Source: Paracoccaceae bacterium (lineage in GTDB: Bacteria; Pseudomonadota; Alphaproteobacteria; Rhodobacterales; Rhodobacteraceae). Taken from it: a stretch of 11,211 nucleotides of DNA. Positions 1 to 7,277 of the stretch are shown here, in pieces. The notes below the pieces were generated by a model. That model was not told the origin of the DNA, ran no database searches, and worked only from the letters and a program-made list of their open reading frames with translations. Location of the stretch: contig JAPOSK010000062.1 of NCBI GenBank assembly GCA_026709725.1, forward strand, positions 1 to 11,211, read 5' to 3'. Position numbers and translations under genes: made by a program. The number at the start of each line of letters is the position of its first letter. Position 1 is the first letter of the stretch.

Positions 1-39
1 GTCCCTGAATCCGTGATCAATCCGCCTGCCATTCATGAA

Positions 40-2280
40 TCAATCCCGACACAGCGTTGTATTTGTCTTCATTGCGGTCACTTCAATTGATGCGTCCCCC
101 CTGTTGGGACCCAGACTCCAGGAATAGGGAAACGCCCACAATTTGCCGGGCATCAGACCAAAGACGGCATCGTTGACATACAGATAGAGCGGCCCGCCGG
201 ATTGCGCCGTGTAGCAGGTGCCTGCACCAATGTCGAAGACCGCTTCGCCCGGGTGACCTATACGCCCTGTCAACTCGAACCAGGGACGTGACGGATGGCG
301 GCGGAACGGCACAAACAAATGCATGATGAGTGGTGGGGGATCCGTCAACCCATCCGGTCCGGCGGGGAGACTGCCGTCCATCCAGTCTGAGGTCTCATCA
401 ACATCAAGGCGGTACGTTACTCCTTGAACCAGTTCGAAGCCGGCTGACATATATGGATCTTCCGGACTGAATTCGACAACTCCTGTGCCTGCTTCCAGCG
501 GTTGGACATCTGCCGTCTCACACATATGGCCCGCACAGTCGCGTATGCTAAATACTGCACGGTCGATACCCGCGATGATCACGAGGACGATGAGCAGAAA
601 GACCAGACACCACCAGATGGATCGCATCACATTGCCGAAGAATCCTGCCCGGCAATACCGCAGCCGCGACAATGTCGTCGGATGCCAGTTTGGTGGAGGC
701 TTTTCTCGCTTGACACGGGACCGGGCTGCTGAGGCTCTGATGAATGTGGACGCTGACAGGCACCGCTTGGCAAAGATCAACAAAACAAAGACAGCGATTA
801 GGAGAAACGCATAATCCATGTTCTGACACAGCGACGTGACCCAATAATTCCCAAAGCCTAATGGCATTATCCGGGCCAGTTCGCATGCCGGGGCCAAGAG
901 GCAGGCAATACCCGTACAGTGTGCAGCCGATTCCGATGAAACGAGAAGAGGGAAAGCGATGAGAGTCAGACTCGTAACGAGGAACGCATAATACAGCCAA
1001 CACCGTTTCAGGATGACATCAAGTGCGTAGTTCATGGCATCATGCCGCTTCTTCGCATGTTTGCGCGATTCGAACGTTGTGCAACGGCGTGTGGGACCGC
1101 TTGCAGGTGTGGCCGGACATCGCATTGTGTCGACAATCCGGTATCGGGCAGGAAGCCCCGTCGGGGCATAGGGAACGGCCCGCGCTTTTATTCGCTCAAA
1201 GACGCTTCGATGGATCTTTGGCAGGAAAACCGGACTCCAACGGTCGTTGGGTTGATTGCAAAATGCCATCGCTTTCTTCGATTCGGTTTTTTGGCGAATT
1301 GCCTCAATGTCCCTGGGTTTGTAGCGGTAGAATGCCCTCAGCCCCGCGCGTGAATCGTGCTGTTTTCCGTTCCAGTCCTTGCGGTGCCTGAATTCTTTTC
1401 GCAACTTCTTGTCAAATATCAATTCTGGTTTTTTGCCACCGCACTGCCTTTCTACTTTCGAGATCATCCAGTCGAGCGAAACCAGAGCGAGCTCCTGCCG
1501 CGCATATCCACCGCTGACATCGCCGTGAGCGCCAGGAAACCACACCTGCTCAATGCGCCGGGGATCCGTCTCGCCGCTCTCATCCCACAGAATCGGATGA
1601 AAGGTGTGCCGTTCATCGTCTATGGAAATCGCATGGCAAGCCCGGCGAACCTTCGGGCTCAGATCTGCGTTTTGAAATCGCAGCGGGTAAATCAACCTGT
1701 CCCACAGCACTCTCAACTCTTCAACCGGAAGACCGTAAGCACCGACCGTGTCCCAGACACCGATGAATTCTATCCTGGGCTTGATTCTTTTTGGAGAATT
1801 CCGCCCCTTCCTCCAGCGAAAACGATGATATAACGAGACAAAAGGCCTGGTGATCTGGAAGTTCCAGTATTTCCTTCGGAAGTCCGCATAGGTTTGCCGC
1901 GCGAACTCATGCAAGGAATGTTCCGAAGCGAATCCCTTTATCAATCCCTTCTTGGCGATCAATGCAGCCAGTATGCGAACGGTGAAGGCGCCGCGACTGA
2001 AGCCAAAGAGATAAATCCGATCGCCGCGCTCATAGTTTCGGCACAGGAACTTGTAGAGTTCGATGACGTTTCGCTTGAGTCCGAAGCCGAACGCACCACC
2101 CAACAATTTGAACAGCAGAAAGTTCTGTGAACCCACACCATCATCATACATGGCGATTTGTTCCGTGCTATGAAGGTTCAAGGCTTGGTAGAGCCGCCAG
2201 ACATTGGTCTTTTGCCTCTTTCCGGCACCATTACCCGTGCCGTCGGACAACAAAATGATCGCCTTCTTTTTGCTTTTCAT
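40..2280 (-). CDS. DUF2235 alpha/beta hydrolase with three membrane helices and a lectin-like C-terminal domain (746 aa)
   Basis: Residues 1-260 carry the DUF2235 hallmarks: SDGTGN at 12-17, the nucleophile elbow GFSRGA at 93-98 (Ser95), an Asp in GVWDTVGA at about 177, and PGAHGDVSGGY at 250-259 (His252). A Ser-Asp-His triad is therefore visible. Known relatives include type VI secretion phospholipases (Tle1 class) and many uncharacterised proteins, so an esterase or lipase activity is likely but the substrate is unknown. Hydrophobic helices lie at about 429-447, 489-505 and 556-572. Lys/Arg-rich segments before the first and between the second and third put the hydrolase in the cytoplasm and the C-terminus in the periplasm. 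The last 150 residues are beta-rich and contain GRIG, FDIGAG and LYLYVND motifs, reminiscent of LecA/PA-IL-type sugar-binding folds. The ATG at 2280 is chosen because GGGAGG lies 5 nt upstream; a GTG at 2319 is in frame but has no ribosome binding site. No secretion genes are nearby. The family call is strong, the lectin-like call is inference. Confidence 0.85.
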   Translation of the reverse strand: MKSKKKAIILLSDGTGNGAGKRQKTNVWRLYQALNLHSTEQIAMYDDGVGSQNFLLFKLLGGAFGFGLKRNVIELYKFLCRNYERGDRIYLFGFSRGAFTVRILAALIAKKGLIKGFASEHSLHEFARQTYADFRRKYWNFQITRPFVSLYHRFRWRKGRNSPKRIKPRIEFIGVWDTVGAYGLPVEELRVLWDRLIYPLRFQNADLSPKVRRACHAISIDDERHTFHPILWDESGETDPRRIEQVWFPGAHGDVSGGYARQELALVSLDWMISKVERQCGGKKPELIFDKKLRKEFRHRKDWNGKQHDSRAGLRAFYRYKPRDIEAIRQKTESKKAMAFCNQPNDRWSPVFLPKIHRSVFERIKARAVPYAPTGLPARYRIVDTMRCPATPASGPTRRCTTFESRKHAKKRHDAMNYALDVILKRCWLYYAFLVTSLTLIAFPLLVSSESAAHCTGIACLLAPACELARIMPLGFGNYWVTSLCQNMDYAFLLIAVFVLLIFAKRCLSASTFIRASAARSRVKREKPPPNWHPTTLSRLRYCRAGFFGNVMRSIWWCLVFLLIVLVIIAGIDRAVFSIRDCAGHMCETADVQPLEAGTGVVEFSPEDPYMSAGFELVQGVTYRLDVDETSDWMDGSLPAGPDGLTDPPPLIMHLFVPFRRHPSRPWFELTGRIGHPGEAVFDIGAGTCYTAQSGGPLYLYVNDAVFGLMPGKLWAFPYSWSLGPNRGDASIEVTAMKTNTTLCRD

Positions 2281-2540
2281 CCACCCCTCCCATTGCGTGG
2301 CGGGATCATGCTTCGGCACATTTCGAAACTACGGGCGTTGCTGCTCCCTGTCCCCACAAGTCCGGATATACACGATTGATGCATCATGTCTCTTGCATGA
2401 CAGGTTCGCCCGCACGGCGTAATGTCTTATCATCATTGAATTGATGCCATACCCCCGCACAAAGCCACTCTCTCCGGTCATGGACTTTCTCAAATACCAT
2501 CCGAATCGGGATATGATTGAAAGCGGGTGACGGCCCGGGG

Positions 2541-2698
2541 GTGATTCTCCTATGGCTGACTTTTCGTGACATTTCCCGACGCGCCCCGGTTCCCGGCCTG
2601 ATTCGAACGAATCAGGCCGCCTGCGCCAGGCGGAGCCCGTTGTCATTGACTGACCGGACAGCCCCGGGCGGTCGCCCTATCGCCGCCATCCGGGCCCA
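2541..2698 (-). repeat. Arm A of a long imperfect inverted repeat (partner 9199-9374)
   Basis: Read on the minus strand, this stretch matches plus-strand 9199-9374. Exact blocks are a 24-bp block at the inner edge (2675-2698), a block of about 20 bp around AATGACAACGGGCTCCGCCT, and GTCAGCCATAGGAGAATCAC at the outer edge (2541-2560). The two arms lie about 6.5 kb apart, inverted, and enclose the porin/lipoprotein locus. Both could be read as the decayed 3' end of a gene, since both give the peptide NDNGLRL-x-QAA followed by a stop. The repeat could be an insertion-sequence remnant or a dispersed repeat of this genome; no transposase or clean terminal repeat is visible. Confidence 0.7.
2594..2619. 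terminator. Perfect 12-bp stem hairpin in repeat arm A
   Basis: CGGCCTGATTCG and CGAATCAGGCCG form a perfect 12-bp stem with a 2-nt loop (AA). In the minus-strand reading it sits directly at the TGA that ends the NDNGLRLAQAA peptide, which is where a transcription terminator would be. There is no T tract on either side, so an intrinsic terminator is unproven. The matching stretch in the other arm (about 9297-9325) has lost most of the pairing. Confidence 0.4.
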
Positions 2699-3058
2699 TG
2701 CGCCAGGGGTGCTGCGACAGGATCCGATGACGCGGGGCCGATGACGGCCCTGATCGCGTCATGGGCCCGCGGCCCTCCCACCCTTCCGGGAACGCGCGTG
2801 CGGGCCTGCGAAGGAGGGAGCGCAGGGCGTCGATCACCCTGCCGACCCCCAGTGATTCAACAGGGAGCTCTCCCCGGGCCGTCTCTCCATCCGGGTCCGG
2901 GCTCAGTCCCTGCCATCGTCGCTGCCCTCCCCGGAACATCGGGATCGGAGCGGCCGCCGCCACCGTGCCCGGATGCCGGACCCGATGCCGGTCGTCCCCC
3001 AAAGTGATGACGATGGGGACGGGAGCGGGACCGCTGGAAGGAGACGGTCCCATCCGCC
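2699..3058. other. No confident gene
   Basis: Long open frames exist on both strands, but this is expected at such high GC content. None has a recognisable domain or a convincing ribosome binding site. The minus-strand frame at about 2720-2860 contains a helical-looking patch (GVGRVIDALRSLL), which may be residue of a decayed gene downstream of the pseudogene at 3059-3889. The shorter stretch 2281-2540 is the upstream region of the hydrolase gene and shows no clear promoter. Confidence 0.4.
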
Positions 3059-3889
3059 TCATCCGATGGCAGTGTCGTGGCCTGCCTGCACAAAAGACCG
3101 GGTGACTGCGGTCGATACAGGCATTGCCGCCGAGAGGCCGGAATGTGCCGGATCCACCGATGTCACCCCGATGCCGTGGGTGGCCGCATCCCATGACTCC
3201 CGGCCCTCTCCGGGCGACGGCCAGTCGGCCCGACCATTGGTGAAGCGGATGTGGATCCCGTCATGGGGGATGTCCGCGGTGGCAAGCGGGGTGGCCCGCT
3301 CCGTCCCCAGCCGGAGACGCCAGTCCCAGGGGAGGACCGTGTTGAGGATGGCAAGAGCCTCCTCGACACGGCCCCGCTCCGCCGCACTGGCCCACCCCAC
3401 AATGCGGAGGGTCCTGGCCGGACCCGGATCAGTGATGACAAGATCCCTCCGGCCGCCATCGCGATCTTCCTAGGTCTGGAACGCCTGCACGAAGGCGAGC
3501 AGTTCGGCTGCACCGGCACTGCCGTCGCGGGAACCCCGCCAGGAGCCCGAACCGATCTCGCCGCCATCGTCGGAGATCGTCATCGTGGCCAGACCACCGA
3601 TCCCGGGGGACTCATCACGGAACGCCGGGCCGATGACAATCGTCCGATCGTCACCCGTCCGGAGATGGGCCGCGATGGGGCGTGCCCCGCCAAGCGGTGC
3701 GGGTGGGTCACTGCCGGCGGTACCGTCCGTGCCTGATGGCGGTTCTGCCGGGGACGAAACGGCACTGTCCGTGTCCTGTGGTGGCACCGATCAAGGCAGG
3801 ACGCTGTCGGAGCCCGCCACAGGCGGCGAGCGTCAGGCACCGGTCAGGAGGGCGGTCAGGACCGGGTGGCGCAGTGTCATCATGTTCAT
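3059..3889 (-). pseudogene. Decayed lipoprotein gene
   Basis: One minus-strand frame, starting at the ATG at 3889, stays protein-like over 270 codons but is broken three times: TGA at 3833-3835, TGA at 3791-3793 and TAG at 3470-3472. The start encodes MNMMTLRHPVLTALLTG. The expected lipobox CLTLAACGG continues in the neighbouring frame and then returns, so a compensated frameshift lies inside the signal peptide. Downstream parts include a Pro/Gly/Ser-rich linker, a segment with AHLRTGDDRTIVIGPAF, and, past the TAG, RVEEALAILNTVLPWDWRL and DGIHIRFTNGRADWP. From memory this last part resembles the stretch preceding the HExxH motif in some exported metalloprotease-like lipoproteins, but no HExxH can be seen before the frame ends. 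It lies 78 bp behind the intact lipoprotein gene and may once have been in its operon. Confidence 0.6.
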
Positions 3890-3967
3890 CCCTGTGTGCA
3901 CCACGGACTGCCCCGGAGTCGGTCAGGTCAGCCCCCGGCTGGCGGGCGAGGTGGGTGGGTGGCGGAG

Positions 3968-5185
3968 TTACGGGCTCCGCGGGGCCGCAAAGACCCCCAC
4001 CGCACGGTCACCGGCATCCTCGCCGGTGAAGTGCAGATCGAAGTAGCCGATCATGCCCGCGGGGACGACGGGCTCCTCGGTCTCCGCGTCATGGTGGAGC
4101 CGCACATGCCAGGTGCTGCCGGCATCGCCCACATCCAGGGTGTCCGCCGCAGAGAGACCCCTGCTGACGGAATAGCTGCCGGCGATGGGCGGACCCGCAG
4201 CGCCCCGCCACTCCAGGCGCACACCGTTCCAGTCGGCAAGGCCGGGCGGGGTGTCCCCGGTCAGGCCGGAGGCGCGGAAGGCGAAGCGGTCGAGGGTGCC
4301 GTCGATGCGCTGATCGTCCGCACCCCGGCCCAGATCCAGCGTCAGGGTCGTCCGGGCGGTGAAGGCCCCGCTGTAGCCGCCCCGGCGGGCATGGCCTTCG
4401 GCATCATTGTCAACATAGCGATAGGTCGCGCGCCCGGTGTAGGTCTCGGCAGGCAGAGCGGTCACGCTCGCATGGCCCTCGGGCTCCTGATACCAGAGGG
4501 TGAGGGTGGCCGGCTCGGCGGTGTCGTCAAGCCACACACCGTACTGTCCAGACGCATCGTCGGGCCCGTCCCCCAAGTAGTTGGCCCGGGCATCATCCGG
4601 GCCCTGCCGCGCCAGACCGTCAAGCGCCGCCTCGACATCCGCCATGGCGACGAAGCCGCCGTCATGGTTGCGGACAGCGATGCCGGTGAAGGCGGGTTTC
4701 AGCTCCGCGATCAGATCCGTCAGGCCCTCCCTGAGGCCCTCCGACAGATCGGCATCGCTCGCAACATCGCCCTCAATGGCGGTCAGGGCCGTGATGTTGC
4801 CCGCCCGGCGGATCCGGACCAGCAGCGCCCCGCAGGCCTCATCGGCCGTGCAGGCGTCACCGTCATGGTCATCCAGGGCCTCCGCGCGCGCCGCCCGCTT
4901 CATGATCCAGGTGCGGGCGGCATCAATGAGGTCCACAAGACCGGCCTTCCGCACGGCGTCAAGCGAACTCGTGTCAACCGCAGCCCTGAGGGCGTCCAGC
5001 CCGGCTGCCGTGGTGGTCGCCCGGATCTGACGCTCCTGCTCCTGGCAGGCCGTATCGGTCCCGCAGGACAGGGTGGAAACGGTGGTGATCAGTGGGGGTG
5101 GGGGTACGGGGACATCGTCAGTCTCGCTGCAGGCGGCAAGAATGAGGACGAGAGCGACAAGGCTTGCGGCGGAGCGGGCGGTCAT
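3968..5185 (-). CDS. Outer-membrane lipoprotein with two CX5C helical repeats and a transferrin-binding-protein-like barrel (405 aa)
   Basis: The signal peptide ends in the lipobox LILAAC with the lipidated Cys at 19; Ser follows at +2, which fits outer-membrane sorting. A Pro-rich linker (25-31) leads into two similar helical repeats: 41-95 and 112-165. Each opens with C-x5-C (C41/C47 and C112/C118), has an Ile-Arg at +7/+8 after the second Cys and ends in GL-x-DLI. The second half is beta-rich. TGRATYRY (250-257), FTARTTLTLDLG (275-286), IDGTLDRF (294-301) and the C-terminal pattern YFDLHFTGEDAGDRAVGVFAA match the style of the eight-stranded barrel of transferrin-binding-protein-like surface lipoproteins. 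Start chosen at ATG 5185: AAGGAG lies 11 nt upstream, and earlier in-frame codons would bury the signal peptide. It lies 183 bp downstream of the porin, on the same strand, and may be cotranscribed with it. A surface role in ligand or metal-protein binding is inference. Confidence 0.75.
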   Translation of the reverse strand: MTARSAASLVALVLILAACSETDDVPVPPPPLITTVSTLSCGTDTACQEQERQIRATTTAAGLDALRAAVDTSSLDAVRKAGLVDLIDAARTWIMKRAARAEALDDHDGDACTADEACGALLVRIRRAGNITALTAIEGDVASDADLSEGLREGLTDLIAELKPAFTGIAVRNHDGGFVAMADVEAALDGLARQGPDDARANYLGDGPDDASGQYGVWLDDTAEPATLTLWYQEPEGHASVTALPAETYTGRATYRYVDNDAEGHARRGGYSGAFTARTTLTLDLGRGADDQRIDGTLDRFAFRASGLTGDTPPGLADWNGVRLEWRGAAGPPIAGSYSVSRGLSAADTLDVGDAGSTWHVRLHHDAETEEPVVPAGMIGYFDLHFTGEDAGDRAVGVFAAPRSP

Positions 5186-5211
5186 GGGAACGGGATCTCC
5201 TTGGTGGGGGG

Positions 5212-6568
5212 TCTCCTTGCGGAGGCGGCCGGCCTGCGGGCATGCTGGTCCCCTGTGCAGGGAATGATGGGGAGTCGTTGGGGATGATGGGGCTCCGGGA
5301 ATGACTGTGGGACAGGGCGACCCCAGGGCCGCCCCTCCCGCATGTTCCATGTCGGTGACCGGGCCCGGTCAGAAGCTCATCACAACGCCGACACCGGCCT
5401 TGTTGACATCCTCGACCTTGCCGAACCCGGCTTCGACTGTCGCACCGCCGCCGAGGTCGTGCTTGACACCGAGGCCGAAGCCGTCCATGTCCGCCATGCC
5501 GTCCCCTTCATGCCGGGCAAAGACAGCCGTGATTTTGGTGGCTTCACCGGCACTGACATCGACCTGGGCTCCGAGGCTTGTGTGCTTCGTGTCCGTGTCG
5601 TCCTTCTGCTGGGCATAGTAGACGGAGCCGCCGAACTGGCCGAAGTCGCCACCCACAGAGGCCTGGATGGCCTTGTCGCTGTCATAGCCGAACCCGATCG
5701 TGGCGACACCAAGATCGACCTTGCCGCCCAGGGCCCAGTGGGTTTCCTGGTCAGCGGCTCTGGCCATGACGGCATCAACGGCAGGCGCTGCGGCACGCGC
5801 AGGTGACCCCGCCGACTTCAGGGTAATCTCCGATTCGGAGAGTCCGCCCATCGTGATGCCGAGGCCATCGGTATCGCCGTTCAGGTCGTTGACAGTCCCG
5901 ACCACTACATCAGCCCCATTCGCGTCTGTTGCATCTGCCCGCTCTGCGGGATCATCTCCTGCCGGATCAGTCCAGCTGTCAGCCGCATCAACGACATGGT
6001 AGACAGTGTTCCCGACAATGTAGAACTGGCGTTGTGCGACACCGAGAAGTTCGGTACCGCTTGGAGCACCTTCACTTGTTCCGGGCACGAACGGGACGAA
6101 TGCCGTCGCGCTCACAGTCTGATACGGAACATCGGTGTTGAAGGTGAAGGTGGTGGTCCTGCGGTCGGTGCCGGTCTGCCCATTGTCGAACAGGATCGTG
6201 TTTGTCCCCTGGTAGGTTGGTGCCACCGCAGCCCGTGCGGAAATGGCTGGAACGGCGGCTCTGCCCTCAACAGCCGCAATGTCCTCCTGCCCGACAGAGA
6301 AGCCGATCGTGGCCATGCCCAGGGTGACGTCCACCCGGGCCTGGCCGGCACCGTTGTCGGCGAGACCCTCGGCCACATTGTCAACGCCGACATTGCCGTC
6401 AAAGCCGACATCGCCGAGTGAGAAGGCCAGATCGGATGCCCGGTCGTTGTCGCCGACGGTGACCTTCCACCCTTCGCCACCGATATAGACTTCACCGTCA
6501 TCGACTTCGTTGTCGCTGTCCGACCGGACACGCACCTTCATGCCGAAGGTGAGACCGCCATCGGTGAC
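5212..6568 (-). repeat. Identical tandem duplication, copy 1 (1357 bp)
   Basis: This block is identical, base for base, to 7278-8634 as far as can be read: translations in several frames on both strands coincide throughout. It covers the porin from about residue 66 to its stop, plus most of the space before the lipoprotein gene. On the left, a 4-bp insertion in copy 1 (GGGG at 5208-5211) breaks the match, which then goes on with mismatches to about 5170. On the right the first mismatch is 6569 against 8635, and the sequences then diverge in the N-terminal porin coding region. Confidence 0.95.
5315..5371 (-). terminator. Two GC-rich inverted repeats behind the porin stop
   Basis: A perfect 16-bp palindrome, TGACCGGGCCCGGTCA at 5356-5371, contains the porin stop codon. 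Twenty-one bases further downstream on the minus strand, GGGCGACCCCAGGGCCGCCC at 5315-5334 can fold into a 9-bp stem with one mismatch. No U tract follows, so this could be a weak terminator, an mRNA-stabilising structure or only GC-rich chance. Confidence 0.3.
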
Positions 6569-6763
6569 ACCCTCGCCCTTGAAGGTGACCTTGGCGAACT
6601 GATTGAACTTGAACTTGGAATCGGACCCGTCCGTTCCCTCACCGGTGAACTCGATGCCGAGACCGGCACTGCCCGAGAGGGACAGGCCGCCGCCGCCGTC
6701 CATGGCGGTTGCGCCGCCGGCCATGAGGCCGAGCGAAGCAACTGCAATGAGGAGTTTTCTCAT
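5369..6763 (-). CDS. Outer-membrane porin, Rhodobacter-type family (464 aa)
   Basis: A signal peptide (MRKLLIAVASLGLMAGGATA, cleavage after residue 20) precedes a beta-strand-rich chain. It begins GGLSLSGSAGLGIEF, includes GLTFGMKVRV and DDGEVYIGGEGWKVTVGD at 69-104, and ends in Phe (VGVVMSF), as expected for a barrel folded by the BAM complex. Mature length is 444 residues, well above the roughly 300 of classical Rhodobacter porins. The excess lies between two similar strand motifs, TLGMATIGFSV (147-157) and DLGVATIGFGY (350-360). This insert is bounded by Ala-rich segments (163-182 and 318-338) and is rich in Asp, Thr and Gly. Start chosen at ATG 6763: AAGAGG lies 7 nt upstream, and the codons further upstream would give no signal peptide. 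The protein probably forms a passive diffusion channel. The second copy at 7435-8805 differs only near the N-terminus. Confidence 0.85.
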   Translation of the reverse strand: MRKLLIAVASLGLMAGGATAMDGGGGLSLSGSAGLGIEFTGEGTDGSDSKFKFNQFAKVTFKGEGVTDGGLTFGMKVRVRSDSDNEVDDGEVYIGGEGWKVTVGDNDRASDLAFSLGDVGFDGNVGVDNVAEGLADNGAGQARVDVTLGMATIGFSVGQEDIAAVEGRAAVPAISARAAVAPTYQGTNTILFDNGQTGTDRRTTTFTFNTDVPYQTVSATAFVPFVPGTSEGAPSGTELLGVAQRQFYIVGNTVYHVVDAADSWTDPAGDDPAERADATDANGADVVVGTVNDLNGDTDGLGITMGGLSESEITLKSAGSPARAAAPAVDAVMARAADQETHWALGGKVDLGVATIGFGYDSDKAIQASVGGDFGQFGGSVYYAQQKDDTDTKHTSLGAQVDVSAGEATKITAVFARHEGDGMADMDGFGLGVKHDLGGGATVEAGFGKVEDVNKAGVGVVMSF

Positions 6764-6887
6764 AATAAAACCTCTTTTCTTTGTTTGAATTGATTTGAAA
6801 ATGCAGGTCATTCTGCACGGTGCTTCCATAAGCGGTAAAAACCGGATCGGGCAGGATTCTTTCCCTGTTCCCCGCGAAAAGCAATGG

Positions 6888-6907
6888 ATGTTGCAGTAAT
6901 GCAACAT
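6888..6907. promoter_or_regulatory. Operator-like perfect inverted repeat upstream of the porin
   Basis: ATGTTGCAGTAATGCAACAT is a perfect 8-bp inverted repeat with a 4-nt spacer, centred about 135 bp upstream of the porin start. In the minus direction CTGACA and CAACAT lie 17 nt apart across it, a weak match to sigma-70 elements, so the repeat would overlap such a promoter. Its size and symmetry fit a dimeric regulator binding site. The regulator is unknown, and the second porin copy has no counterpart. Confidence 0.4.
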
Positions 6908-7081
6908 AGATGTCAGTCCATGCTTCAGGATTTCATCCTCCCGCTGGCGGCGGATGTCCGGGGGCCTTGTGGAGGTATGGAAACGGGGCCACCCGAAATG
7001 GCAGGACATGGAACGATGAAAGCAAATCAAACCAGGAGTTCGGCTCAGCGCAGCGGATTGTGCAGGAATGAAAAACCGCAC

Positions 7082-7255
7082 TCAAGTGCAAAGCCATGCG
7101 CTGCGGACCCCTGCCTGCGAGATCGGGATGTCTCCGCTAACCTCCTGCGCCGATACCGCTCCCGGCGGCGCGCATTCACCCCTTACCTTCGACGGTCTGA
7201 GTCTGCAAATACCAAGAACAAGAACAGCGAGGATTACGGCGGAGCGGGCGGTCAT
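7082..7255 (-). pseudogene. 5' remnant of a duplicated lipoprotein gene
   Basis: The reading frame starts MTARSAVILAVLVLG, clearly related to the start MTARSAASLVALVLI of the lipoprotein gene at 3968-5185, and it keeps the same AAGGAG ribosome binding site. After about 17 codons the match ends without a proper lipobox (GIC in place of AAC), and the frame stops after 57 codons. It sits behind the second porin in exactly the position that the full lipoprotein gene holds behind the first. This shows that the duplicated unit was porin plus lipoprotein start. A short membrane peptide could still be made, but a remnant is more likely. Confidence 0.65.
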
Positions 7256-7277
7256 GGGAACGGGGTCTCCTTGGTGG

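Noticed and set aside
2643..3194. Long minus-strand open frame (183 codons)
   Set aside because: It overlaps the pseudogene, is very rich in Arg, Gly and Pro, has no ribosome binding site and ends inside the inverted-repeat arm; high GC content explains its length.
3866..5287. Long plus-strand open frame of 473 codons opposite the lipoprotein gene
   Set aside because: It is the antisense shadow of the lipoprotein: Gly/Arg/Ala-rich, no domain, no ribosome binding site, whereas the minus strand has a clear signal peptide, lipobox and barrel motifs.
5212..5368. CRISPR or short tandem array
   Set aside because: GATGATGGGG-like words recur in the spacer, but there is no regular repeat-spacer pattern here or elsewhere in the window.
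6764..7081. Upstream extension of the intact porin to codon 7081
   Set aside because: The extra 106 residues are Cys/Arg-rich and non-conserved, and would bury the signal peptide; the ATG at 6763 has a good ribosome binding site.
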